NCBI GenBank assembly: GCA_004335835.1
Contig: RWJK01001659.1
Coordinates: 49,643 to 113,642, forward strand
Direction of reading: 5' to 3'
DNA from: Scenedesmus sp. ARA3
Taxonomy: Eukaryota > Chlorophyta > Chlorophyceae > Sphaeropleales > Scenedesmaceae
Length of the DNA: 64,000 bases
Positions 1 to 11,602 of this stretch are shown piece after piece (positions within the stretch are counted from its first letter, which is position 1; each line of letters starts with the position of its first letter). A model generated the notes under the pieces. It made no database searches. It saw nothing but the letters and a program-made list of their open reading frames with translations, and was not told the origin of the DNA. Made by a program: the position numbers and the translations under genes.

Positions 1-1597
1 ATACGGTGATGCGATCGTAGAGTCCCACAAATGACACTGTCAAGCAACCAGAGCTCCCATTCACCTGACAGGATTGCACCAATGCGCCTGACAATGAGCG
101 CAATGCACCAAGGTATATACCGTATCTACAGCTGTCTACAATGCAACGTGTCGGCATGTCTGCCGCTGCAGCAGTATTCTGGCTGTTGCAGCGACTGCAG
201 TGTCTGAGCGTATGCATGCGGGTGATCATTCACAAAGTCCCCATTTTCTACGGCTATGCAACAGTGCACTTGATGTAACATGCAACTTCAAGTCCTTGGA
301 ATGGGAGCCTGCAGCTGCAGCATCTTGCAGTGCTGCATGTGAGTTCAGCGCACGTGACCAATGTGTCTGGGTGTCACACATGCAGGCGCATACTATGGCT
401 GAACGATAGCCCATTCAGAGGCGATTGTTGTGACAGATGCACTATTGCATGGCTCCCCTCCATCATGCGGAGGACAAGCTCCCAAGACACGCGAGTTCCA
501 CAGCTCAAACACACAGAATTGCCCCGACACAGTGTTGCGCACATGCATTCTGCAGGATGGCGGACCACAACAGTCATTTGTGTGTTCCATTCCAAACGTC
601 ACTCATTGCAGGCGGAGGCAAACATCAGCCCAATCTGCTGTGGCGGCTCCCAGCCAGCCATGCAGCACCATATTGCATGTACCTGCACAAAGCTGCGTTC
701 TGGAATCAGGGCTGCAGATGTGGGTAACTGTTCCAACCAAGGAACTCGACATCTGCAGACGCATGCAGCCGCTTTGGTCAGACGCTTCAAATCAAACGAA
801 GTGCAATCCAACACAGCTCTCAAACCCCCCTGCCCTCGTGCCGCCTGCTTTCCTGCAAGGCCCCACAAGCCAACACCATAGCCTGCTTCCATAACAACAC
901 AATGACAACAAATTTATCCTATATTACTTTGCAGCTGCTGTGTTGTGCGGCAGCGCCAGCACTCAGATGAGGAAATGACACTGCTGCATGGAGCAAGTGC
1001 ATCATGTCCCGACTGAAAAAGGGCTGCAGCCGTGCAACAACAGGTGTACCTGGGCTCCAGATCTACTCACTCTGCTGCTCCAGCTGACACACTGCTGCCC
1101 CTGCCAAGCCTCAAAGAGCTTTAATTGTGTACTGATGAGTGACCAACAGACCTGCCCACCAGTGCTCCCACCCCTTGCAACAAATGAGATACACCATACC
1201 AGACCTGCTCAACAATGCATAGATTCAGGGCGAAAGGCTGCCTGTTGCTGCAGGCAGCCGCTGCACGGATTTTTTCCAAACATAATTGTGAACAACTGAT
1301 CATGGCTGCCTGTTGCTGCAGGCAGGCGTAATTCTGATGTACCTTCTGCATGCAGGTATATATGCAAGCGACTAAAGCACTTTGGCATTGCCTCTATCCC
1401 GAGCACCACGGTAACAATGTTTGGTTATGCACATTTGCCCCCAGATGACCACAGCGTGAGGAACATCTGGAGTATTTGGGTTGTCAGGAGCAACTGCAAC
1501 ATGTGCACCTCTCCTATGCCAAGCACAGCCTAATTCTAGTTGAATATAGGGACAGATGCACTGGACTGAAGCGTGGCACGCTCTGGGAACTCTAAGT
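1..1597. other. Region without recognised gene
   Basis: No exon could be tied to a protein family on either strand. Open frames here are short, start at arbitrary points and have low-complexity Cys/His/Ala-rich translations typical of non-coding GC-rich algal DNA. The right part lies downstream of the glucan synthase gene and beyond its likely polyadenylation signal. Around 1240-1262 and 1304-1326 a short self-complementary element (CTGCCTG, loop, CAGGCAG) occurs twice about 64 bp apart; its role is unknown. Confidence 0.5.
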
Positions 1598-1602
1598 TTA
1601 CA
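1598..1602 (-). terminator. TGTAA polyadenylation signal, glucan synthase
   Basis: TTACA on the plus strand is TGTAA on the sense strand, about 345 nt beyond the stop at 1947. TGTAA is the usual chlorophyte polyadenylation signal. Confidence 0.45.
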
Positions 1603-1946
1603 GAGGCTGCGACATGACAACCTCCTGCAACAACATGCATGCAAGTGCTGATCTTCAGTGCTATCAGATCCCCTTGCAGCTGTTCTTTGACCAAAAAAAC
1701 TAGCACACAGCACAACACTCGAGCCAGAACAGGCAAGTTGTCTTAGCAGCAAACGCAGGTGGGCAGTGAGGCGCCTGCAGGGCAGCCTGCTACCCTCGCA
1801 CGCCACACACTACCCTGTTATTACCCAGGGCGCTAGTGATAGCTCCCTCAACAACGTCTCCCCCGAACCTTGCAACTTCTAGAAACGCTAGCACTAGCAG
1901 CTGCTCGACATCACCATATGCATATAAAGGCAGCTCAAACGTGGGC

Positions 1947-4900
1947 TCAAGGCGCGGAGAGGTTCTCCTGGGGGTAGCGCCTCCCCAGCAGCAGCACACA
2001 GCCACAGCGCAGCACCTCACAGCCCCCAATGAGCCCAGCCAGCAGCCAGGGGCTTGCTGTGATTGCTGCATGCTGCGCAGCGAAGGCGATGCCGCCCACC
2101 AACACCATTGCCACTGCAGGCAGGACAGCAGCAAGGCGGAGTGTGTGGTGGGCACTTAAAGATAGCAGCACATCATGTGGCAATTGTGAGCTGCAAGCTT
2201 CAAGCAGGTACAAGTGGGTGGCCAGTGCCACCAGCTGCAAATCTTGCTAAGACACAAAACGGCCTGCACCGGTGAGTGCATGCGCCGTTGTAAAATGTGC
2301 AGTTGGCAAAGGCAGACAAATAGCATGCAGCGCAACCTCCAATGCATGCGCATCATCCTAGCTAACTTACAATGCATCTATCAGCAACTCCAGTCGCACC
2401 TGATCCGATCATGATGCCCAGGCACTGCCACATGCTAATCACCTCGTGCAAGTGCACATCCTAGCAAATGCTTTACAGCATCAGCACTCCCAAGCCCACC
2501 TGATCCATTCATGATGCCCAGGAACTGCCACATGCTAACTACCTTGCGTGAAGGCAGCGTCACAAAGCCAGCCAAGCCCAGGATGCTGCTGCGGCCGCCC
2601 ATGGCCAGGTCCAGCAGCGCAGACACGCCAACATCACACCTGCTAGTAGCAGCAGCAGCAGCAGCATTTGATGATGGGAGCAGGTGCTGCTGCGGCCGCC
2701 CATTGCCAGGTCCAGCAGCGCAGACACGCCCAGCATGACACCTGACACATGTCAGCAGTTGTGGCAGCAGCAGCAGCAGCAGCATTGCAAGCATACTACA
2801 CTCCTCAACACACAATGTAACAGTTCATGTACAAGGCAGAAGGTTGATGATGAGAGAGAATGCTGCTGCGGCCACCCATGGCCAAGTCCAGCAGCACAGG
2901 AACACCAAGCATCACACCTGACCAGCTGCAGCAGCAGCAACAGCACTGAAGAGTGCATTAAATTGACCTGCTGGGTCCATGGCTTTAGATTGTTTGAGTG
3001 CGCTGCTAAAGCAGACTGTCCAGAGTTGCCACCGCACTGCCGTCAAAGTCTGCGGACCATAAGCATTAGCCCTGATACTGGATGCCCTAATGAATGACCT
3101 GTGACAGCAGCAAAATGCTTCTGCGCACCTGTAGGCAGGTGAGCCAGCAGCACAGCCGCCTTCAGCGCCTGATGCAGTGGTAGCCCAGCCAGCAGCAGCA
3201 TGGCCCCATTCAGGTGCAGCTCAGCAACACTGCTTGACAGTGCACGCCAGTTCCACAGCACCGCAGCAGCACTGCAGCCGAATGCAATAGCCTGGAATGA
3301 CGCCAGTGCTGCCAGGCTGTCAGTGATTGCTACCACCAGGAATCCGGTCAGCAGCAGCGCCAGGGTGTTGCAGGTGCCGGCAGCGAGGGATAGCCAGAAG
3401 CAGCTGCATAGAATAGAGCAGAACGGGAGCAGAATAAACAGGGGGAATAACGTTCAGCGTCAGCTATGTTCAGCACGTTTTCAACTTTCAGGGTTGGGAC
3501 TGTCTGCTGAAGCAAGGAAATACGGCAAGCCCAGGTTGCATCACCGTATTGCCAGCACATGCGCTTGTACGAATGTTCACCCGAACAGCTGGTGCAAATG
3601 GCTGGGGCACACGGCATGCTACAACTTGCAGCATGCCAGTGAAGGAAGCAACAGTTTGCACCACAAACCAACCTGAGGTGCTGCAGCAGAGCCCACTGGC
3701 GCCTACAGCTCAGCTGCATGTGGTGGTAGGCCTGTGTCACACAGTGAGAGCAGCACGTTCCAGTGATGCACAACCCGGTCACCACCCTGAGGTGCTGCAG
3801 CAGAGGCCACTGGCGCCTACAGCTCAGGTGCATGTGGTGATAAGCCTGAGTGATGCCAGCAGGGCTGCACAGCCAGGCGGCAATGGCCACAGCCACCAGC
3901 AGCGCACAGCCGGCCAGCAGCTGGTGCGGTAGATCTAGAGAGCTTGATGCTGCTGCGGCGGCGGCCATTGCTGCTGCCAGCAGGCTGTACTTGACGCACT
4001 CGCTGAGGGTGAGCATGCTGCGGCCGACCTGTTGTGGAGTGCATCAGAGGCAGATGCGTCAGCATGCAGTGAACACAGCAGACACGCAAGAAACATTGCC
4101 AGTTTTGGCTTCACATGTTGAGTTTATACAACCTACGCAGCCTGGCTCCCGGTGTGTACAATCATTGCTCGCAAAGACAAACAAGACGATCTGCTGGTCA
4201 ACGAGTTTGGTTTCAGATGATATGCATCAAAATCACCACCAGATTTTATTACCCTCTCTCCAAGTGTGCTGCACCCACCTCAAAGACGTCCACCTCCTCT
4301 TGTCCCAGCAAGCCCATTCTCATGACCGGGGCAGCCACCAGGTTCACACAACCCACCAGCCACACAGCCAGCGTTACAATGCTGCTGGCATACAGAGCCA
4401 CAAAGGCCAGCAGGTAGGCAGCAGCCACTGCCAGTGCTGCTGCGCGGATGTAGGTGGCGGGCTTAAGCTTGGCACCCAGCCAGAACCACAACGATGCAAA
4501 GGCTGCAACAGAGCGGCAGCGTAACAGATACACAGGACAGTGCAAGGGTGAGTGTGAAAGATGTAGGTGGCGGGCTTCAGCTTGGCACCCAGCCAGAACC
4601 ACAGCGGCGCAAAGGCTGCAACAAAGCGGCAGCGTAACAGATGCACAATCAGAGCAGTGCCAGGGTGAGTGTGCAAGCTCTAGGTGGCGGGCTTGAGCTT
4701 GGCACCAAGCCAGAACCACAGCGGCGCAAAGCCTGAACAAACAGACCGGCAGAGTAACAGATGCGCAGAGCAGTGCAAGGTTGGGTGCAACATTTGTTGC
4801 CTGGTCGCTGCAAGCGTAGGGTGGAGCTGCTGCAATATCTTCATCATTCAGAAAATGTGCAGCTGAAGATGTGCTCTTTGATCAGCAGCAGCCTCACCTA

Positions 4901-5133
4901 TGCTGATTGCAAATACAAGGAACCTGGCTCAGCTTGAAGCTGGTGAAAGGATCTGTTCAAAAGGCACTTTTGTTTTCTTTGACTAGAATCTGCAAGCTCA
5001 CCTGTGCTGAGTATGGCAAAGCCAATAAAGCTGGGTGCAAGCAGGCGCATGCCGCGGGGCAGCCAGGGCAGTATACTGTCCTGCAGGTGCAGCCCATACA
5101 GCGGCCTGGAGCCCACCAGCACGTCCTGCAGAT

Positions 5134-5164
<31 letters not shown>

Positions 5165-7011
5165 TGTAAGAAGCTAGGCAGCCACGCCAGCAGGTTTTCG
5201 TGCAGGTGCAGCCCACGCAGCCGCCTGGAGCCCACCAGCGCGTCCTGCAGCATGAAGCAGCGGCAGCATATCGGTAGTGCTAGGTTAGTAACGAGTGCAG
5301 CAGTTTGTCCTGCAGGTGCAGTTTGCACAGCAGCCCGGAGCCCGCATGCACATCCTGCAGCATGAAGCAGCAGCAGGGGCAGCAGCAGCAGCATGAAGCA
5401 GCAGTACAGCAATGACGACGGCACATTAGCAGAGCCCAGGTGCATTTATGTTGCAGGCTATTTATGTCTCCATCCAACAGCCACACCTCGTAATGTTGCA
5501 GGTGCAGCAACACCAAGCTACAAATTGGAACAAAATGCCTCTAAAGCAGTCCTCAAAGCCGCACCTCCAGCAGCACGAAGCTCAGCAGCAGGATGCCAGG
5601 GCCCAGACTGAATGGCAGCAGCACCACCAGCAGCCTGTTGCTCAGCCGCTGCTGCCAGCTGAGCCGCTGACCAGGGCCATCGCTGCATTGCTCAGCACTG
5701 CCACCACCTGCCATAAGTCGCGGCGGCAGCTGCTGCAGCCGGCTGCTGCGCTTGCAGCTGAAGCTGCTCAAGATAGCAGCGCAGTCCACTGACACCGAGC
5801 CATTGCGGTTGTCAGTGCTGCTAGAGGAGTGCTTTGCTGCTGCTGTTGTGCAGCTCTGGTCGGTGAGTGTGGCAGCAGCGGTGTCTTTTGGGGCAGTGGC
5901 AGCAGCAGCGCCAGTGCCTGCTGCTGCCGTGCCCTCGTTGCAGCGCTCCCACTTTTTGGCGAAGAAGCTGGCAGCGTGCTGCTGCTGTTGCTGCTGGGCT
6001 TGACGGACCTCCTTGGCCTGCCTGAAGCAGCGGTCCACCTGCGCAGGCAGGTAGGTAGAAACAGCCAGGCAGGTATGCTCGGAATGCATGTGCGACATCC
6101 ATCTCGCACTTTCTACGCATCAGAAGCAGGCAAGCTGCCCGAGCCTTTTCTGCCTTTCCTGTATGTGCAGTCTGGGAAAAGAGACGCAACTGAACATAAG
6201 AACTGGTGCAACAAAGGCAATGACAGTCAATTCACGTGTTTCCAGGTGTCAGCGTACGCGCCCAGCATGCCTTCTACAGGGAAGCGCCTCGCCAGCGCCT
6301 GCGCTGTCATGCTGTGCCGGTCCGAGACCGTTAGCGCCATGGCAGCATCAACAGCAGCCTTAAACTTGCGCGCCAGGTGGCCCAGGTGGCTGGCCCGAGC
6401 GGTGAAGTACACCCTGCAATTTGCGGCAAAACAGCAGCAGCGGAGAAGTGGCAGGAGCTGCACCAAGCAGAGGCTGAGACATCAAGGTAAGTGACAAGCA
6501 GTGACAGGCAGACTTCTTGCATTGCATTGACATCCTGCCACTTACAACCCCAAAAACGTGGCGTCTCACACACTCACCAGGGCATCCTGCCCAGCCGCCT
6601 AATGTTGCTCAACACCCCTGACAGGAACATGCCATGCGTGCCTCACCCTGGCACCTTGCCCAGGCCTACTGTGTCGTGGCCAATGACCAGGCAGCCAGAC
6701 TGACAAACCCTATGCTGAGCCCTGGTGCCTAAGTTTGCATAAAACCCTCAAAATACTTGTGACACTCACCCCGGCACTTTTCCCAAGCCTCCTGTGTCAT
6801 GGCCGATGACGAGGCAGCCTAACCAACATTCCCCAAGCTGAATCCTGGTGCCTAAGTTTGCATAAAACCCTCAAAATACTTGTGACACCCACCCCGGCAT
6901 CTTGCCCAGGCCTCCTGTGTCGTGGCCAATGACGAGGCAGCCATTCCAGCCAAACCCAATGTCCACCAGGCCGCCTGGGGGTGGCAGCAGCAGCAGCAGC
7001 AGCAGCAGCAG

Positions 7012-7044
<33 letters not shown>

Positions 7045-10000
7045 TGAGTGAGAAAAATTTGCCTGGTATGTGTGTGGCCCCACAGGTATCATCAAAGGCC
7101 TTGCTGATGTGTGGAGTCTCCTCAACAAATGACATTTGAGTGTACTACCACCAACTGTTGACCGCTGGTACGAAACTTCAGCGCACCCAAACATGCCTCT
7201 AGCTGTTGCCTGCCAGGCTGTTGACAGACGGCAGATGGCTGGATGACGTACATGGCTCAAACCGGCTGGGCAGCAGGCAGAAGTCCGTAGCGCGCAGCAG
7301 CAGCTCCTTTGCGCCCATCCATCAACGACACCACCCCTCAGCCAAATAACCGACTCACAATAGCGCCACTCACATGGCTCAAACCTGCTGGGAAGCAGGC
7401 AGAAGTCAGTGGCCCGCAGCAGCAGCTTCTTCTCAGCGCCAGCCACGTAGCGGTCCAGCGGGCAGAACATACGCCCAGGGAAGGCCCCTGACAGCTGCAA
7501 CGAACACAGCTTGGCGGCTGCTGCGCTGCCAACAGGGTCACCTGCACATGCACATGATGTGTGGAAAAGGAGCACAGGCAGGCAGCAGGCAGGGTCATTA
7601 GCAATCCAGGCAGCTGCAGCGCACACAGCTTGGCAGCAGCAGCGCTTCCAATGGGGTCACCTGATGTGTAAAGATACAAGCACAGCAGGCAGGGGAAGCA
7701 TGGTGACAGGCAGGTTCAGCATTGCATACGTATGTGTTTTTGCATTGACACAAGTGTATTGGGGTGTGCTGCTGTGGGCTGTGTTCCTGGCTGAATGCAA
7801 CATAGCTGAAGCTGAGCGCTTGCCAACAGTATAAGCAGCAGACGCACAAACGCAAGCCGGGTATGCATGTGAACTCTGAGCAGCGCTGCATGCAGTACAT
7901 GGCATACTGCAAACCTCATCTGAGCGACAGCCCGAGCTGAGCTGGTTGCAGCTTCCAATCCTTTCAGGTGTTAGTGGTGGCGTATGCCGCGCAAGGACAC
8001 CCGTGTCACCCCCCCCCCTCCTCTATTGCAAGCCTGGCATTGCACGCGTTGGGCGCACCTGCTGGGCCCACCACCACCAGCTGCAGCACCGGGTGCCTCG
8101 CCAGAAGCGCGCCAATGACATCCACACATTTCTGCTGAGTAAGGTTGTACGGTTGTACTGCTGCCCAGAAAGCTGAGTATTTGTCAACGCCTTGAGCATC
8201 AAAACACACACGCACAAGCCAAGCAGGCAAACCTATAGGCCACTGAACAGAGCAGCACTGCTTGCAGCTACCCCAGCCCAACCCATTCACCTGCCGGCCC
8301 CACCACCACCAGCTGCAGCAGCGGGTGCCTCGCCAGCAGCGCCGCCGCCGCCTCCGCAATCACATCCACGCCCTTCTGCTGCGTCAGCCTCCCCACAAAG
8401 GCCGCCAAGCTGTACTGCTGCCCCCTTGACAGCCCATACAGCGTCTGCAGCTGCACTTTACAGCTTGATTTGAGGGCAAGGACGGCATCCAAGCTCATGG
8501 AGTCGTCTGCTGCCAGGCTGTCTGAGGTGTCCAGGGCGTTGGTGATGCCTCGCATGTGGGTGGCGTCTGGGCGGCCGAGGGGCACCAGGTCCCAGAAGCA
8601 GGACAGCTTCTTACTGATCTGTGCAGCGTACCTGCGGCGATTTGTTTCAAGTGAAGCAGCACGTCAAAAAAGGCAGCGACAGCTTGGAAAACCACAGCAG
8701 CGCTTGCACGCCATGCTGTGCAGCGCATACAAAGCAGAGCAGTTCCCAACAACCTTTCTTCCAACAGCATACATATGTAGGATATGCTGTAAAAGGCAAC
8801 TGCACACCTAGGCGAGACTGCCACCACGCCGCAGCCGAGCTGGTGCAGCCGCATGTGTTTGACTGCGCCGCGCAGCACGTCCAGGGCGCCGTTGTGCTCT
8901 GTGAGAGGGGCTGCCTCGGGGGTGAGGTTGAGGTGCTCGTACACCTGCACGGCGTTCAGCAGCAACACAACAGGCAACCAGCGAGCATCTCACGACAACC
9001 CGAGTACAGAGCTGCTGCTTGTCTTTGCAGCGGTGCCACACCGTACAATCACTTGCCGCACAGAGAGCGCACTGCAGGTGCCATTGAGCTTTAGTGGCAG
9101 CATAGGCATGCCACGTTTGCATACGAAATGCTAAGTGGTGGAGCTACATTATGCATGAAATCCTCACGACGCTGCGCCAGCCACAGCCTGTGGCTGTCAT
9201 GCGCAGTATGCTCCTGCGGTGCAAAAGGCATCAGTGTGTCACCTTCCTCATACCATAGGATTATAACAAACAGCAGCCAACCCAACCAGACCAGACAGCG
9301 CGCAACACGGTGTGGTCAACAAAGGCAACCGGCGTTGTGTGCAGCAGAGGAACCGCCAGCCCTGAAATAGATTACCTCCAAGCATGATCAGGAATTCACA
9401 AGGAGCACAACGGGGTACTAGTAACAGCATCCGTGACATCACGCACACAGACCTTCACTCACCCGCAGCACCTTCTCCAGTGCAATCACCATTGGGAAGC
9501 TGAACGCACTCGAAGCTCCACCGGCTTTGACAAAGTCTGCCACCACGCCCATTGATAGCGAGATATTGTCCACGAGGAACAGCTCCCCCACAGTGAAGGA
9601 GCTGTTGCGGATTTCAGACGTTAGCGCAGCACACAAGGACTGCATGCAAGTGTGGCGTGTTTGGAGGTAGCAGGAGGTAGAAGCGGCAGGAGCGCGCAGG
9701 CGGTAAGGCAGGTGAGTGAGAGACAGAACACAAAGGCCGGGAGAGGATAGGAAGCTGAATACGCTTGAAGCTCTGCCTGCTGTGACAGTTTCCGCAACCA
9801 CGCGCATTGACAGCGAGATGTTGTCCATAAGAAACACCTTCCCCACAGTGAACGTGCTGTTGCTGATGCTGGCCGTCAGTGCAGCACGGAAGGACTGCAC
9901 GGGCGAGCGGTGTTGACAGAGGAAGCAGGGGCAGGAGTGTGCAGGCAGGCAGGCAGGTGCAGTGAGCGGGAGCACACACACAGGTGGGGAGAGGTTGATG

Positions 10001-11404
10001 TGCTGTCGCTGATGCCGGCAGTGACTGCAGCGCGGAAGGCTTGGCATGTGGCAGGTAGTTGCCAGGTATGACAGAGGCAGGCATGTGCAGGCAGGCAGGT
10101 GGCGGGTTGCAGTGAGAGGTCCAGTCTGCTTCTTATGGCAGTGCAACCTGGACAACAACCCCAAGCAACTTACTGCTTGCTGCGTGCTGTTTGAAGCCGG
10201 AGCATGTTGCAGGACATGCTGCACAAGCTGTGCAGCAACACTACAGGCCACAGAGCAAGCGGCACCTTCCAGCTGCTTGAAGTTGCTTGACTGCTTCATA
10301 GCACATGGTGCTAGCTTGCAAGGTTGAATTGGGTGGCTGCTGAAAACGAGCTAGGAGGAATCTAGGGCTTTGCTTACTGTGTCGGAGTGACCTGCAGCAT
10401 CCAGTCGCAGCCCATCAGGCTTGTACGCAGCCAGTGTGTGGTCAAACACATGCTGCATGCGTGTCAACACCCCAGGGCTGCTGTGGTTGAGGTCAGGTAG
10501 GCCAGACCTGAACCAGGCGCAGCCCATCTACATGTGATGTGAGCTGAACTATTGTAGGTTATTGTTGATTAGTTTCTTCAAAGCTTTCAACTCTGCTTTG
10601 CTTACCGTGTCGGAGTGCCCTGCTGCATCCAATTGCAGCCCATCAGGCTTGTACGCAGCCAGCGTGTGCTCAAACACCTGCTGCATGCGGGACAGCACCC
10701 CGGGACTGCTGTGGTTGAGGTCAGGTAGGCCTGCCAGCTTGCAGTGCTTGAAGCTGGCTGCTGCTGCTGGGCTGGCAAAGATGCCTGCTGGGTCTATGTC
10801 GCAGTAGGGGCCGTAGCAGCCTGCAGCAGGTGGCGAGAGGCACAAAAGGGCACACATGCAAGCGACGAAAAGCGCACAGTGGCAAAAAAGCACGCCCATG
10901 TTCATAAGCAAAGCCAGGAGAGGTTTTGCAGCAGTGCCGTGTGCAACGATGGTGGCCTACTGTGCACAGTCACCACTTGCAGCTGCAGCAGGCAGCAGCG
11001 CTTGCTGATCAGCCATGTGCTGCCTCAAATTAGGCGGGAAGTTGCTGCATTACCAGCAACATTTGCAGCTGCTGCTGCAAGCGGGATCATCAAGCTCACC
11101 GTTGCAGTCGTGGTAGTCGCTGCTTGCATTGAAGGGGTTGAAAGATGACACGTCACCATGGCCCATGTGATTGATGACCATGTCAAACATGACCAGCATG
11201 CCACCTGTGACAGTGTGAAGGGGCAGATGCAGGCGGTGCAGTGGGTGCATTGTTGTCAAATGCTGATCACAGGAGCAGCAACAGGCGACAGAACAGGTGC
11301 TGGTGCTGCTGATATAAGAGCACTGCCAGCTGCAGATCGGGGTAGAGGCAGCTGCTGCAGCAGTCCAGGGGCTGCCTGTACGAGTCAACAGCCTGCAGTT
11401 GCTG

Positions 11405-11446
<42 letters not shown>

Positions 11447-11567
11447 TGCTGTTCACATGTGGTGCCTGGCAGTAGTGCATGGCTGCGAGCTGAAGAGTGA
11501 GGGAGTACCCTTGCCAGCTGACAGACCAGCAACAAGCATGTTACAATCAGGAGGTGACAAGTAGGCG

Positions 11568-11602
<35 letters not shown>

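Noticed and set aside
330..894. Overlapping plus-strand open frames of 150-180 codons
   Set aside because: Several frames are open at once, translations are Cys/His/Pro-rich with no family signal, and no splice-consistent extension exists.
1790..1946. Alternative last segment of the glucan synthase ending at 1790 (RFGGDVVEGAITSALGNN)
   Set aside because: The hydrophobic C-terminal frame ends at a TGA at 1947-1949. The 1790 frame overlaps it and has no clear acceptor in phase.
8046..8190. Second GT5 domain
   Set aside because: It is a truncated, degenerate copy of the 3' end of exon 8291-8631 with no acceptor in phase.
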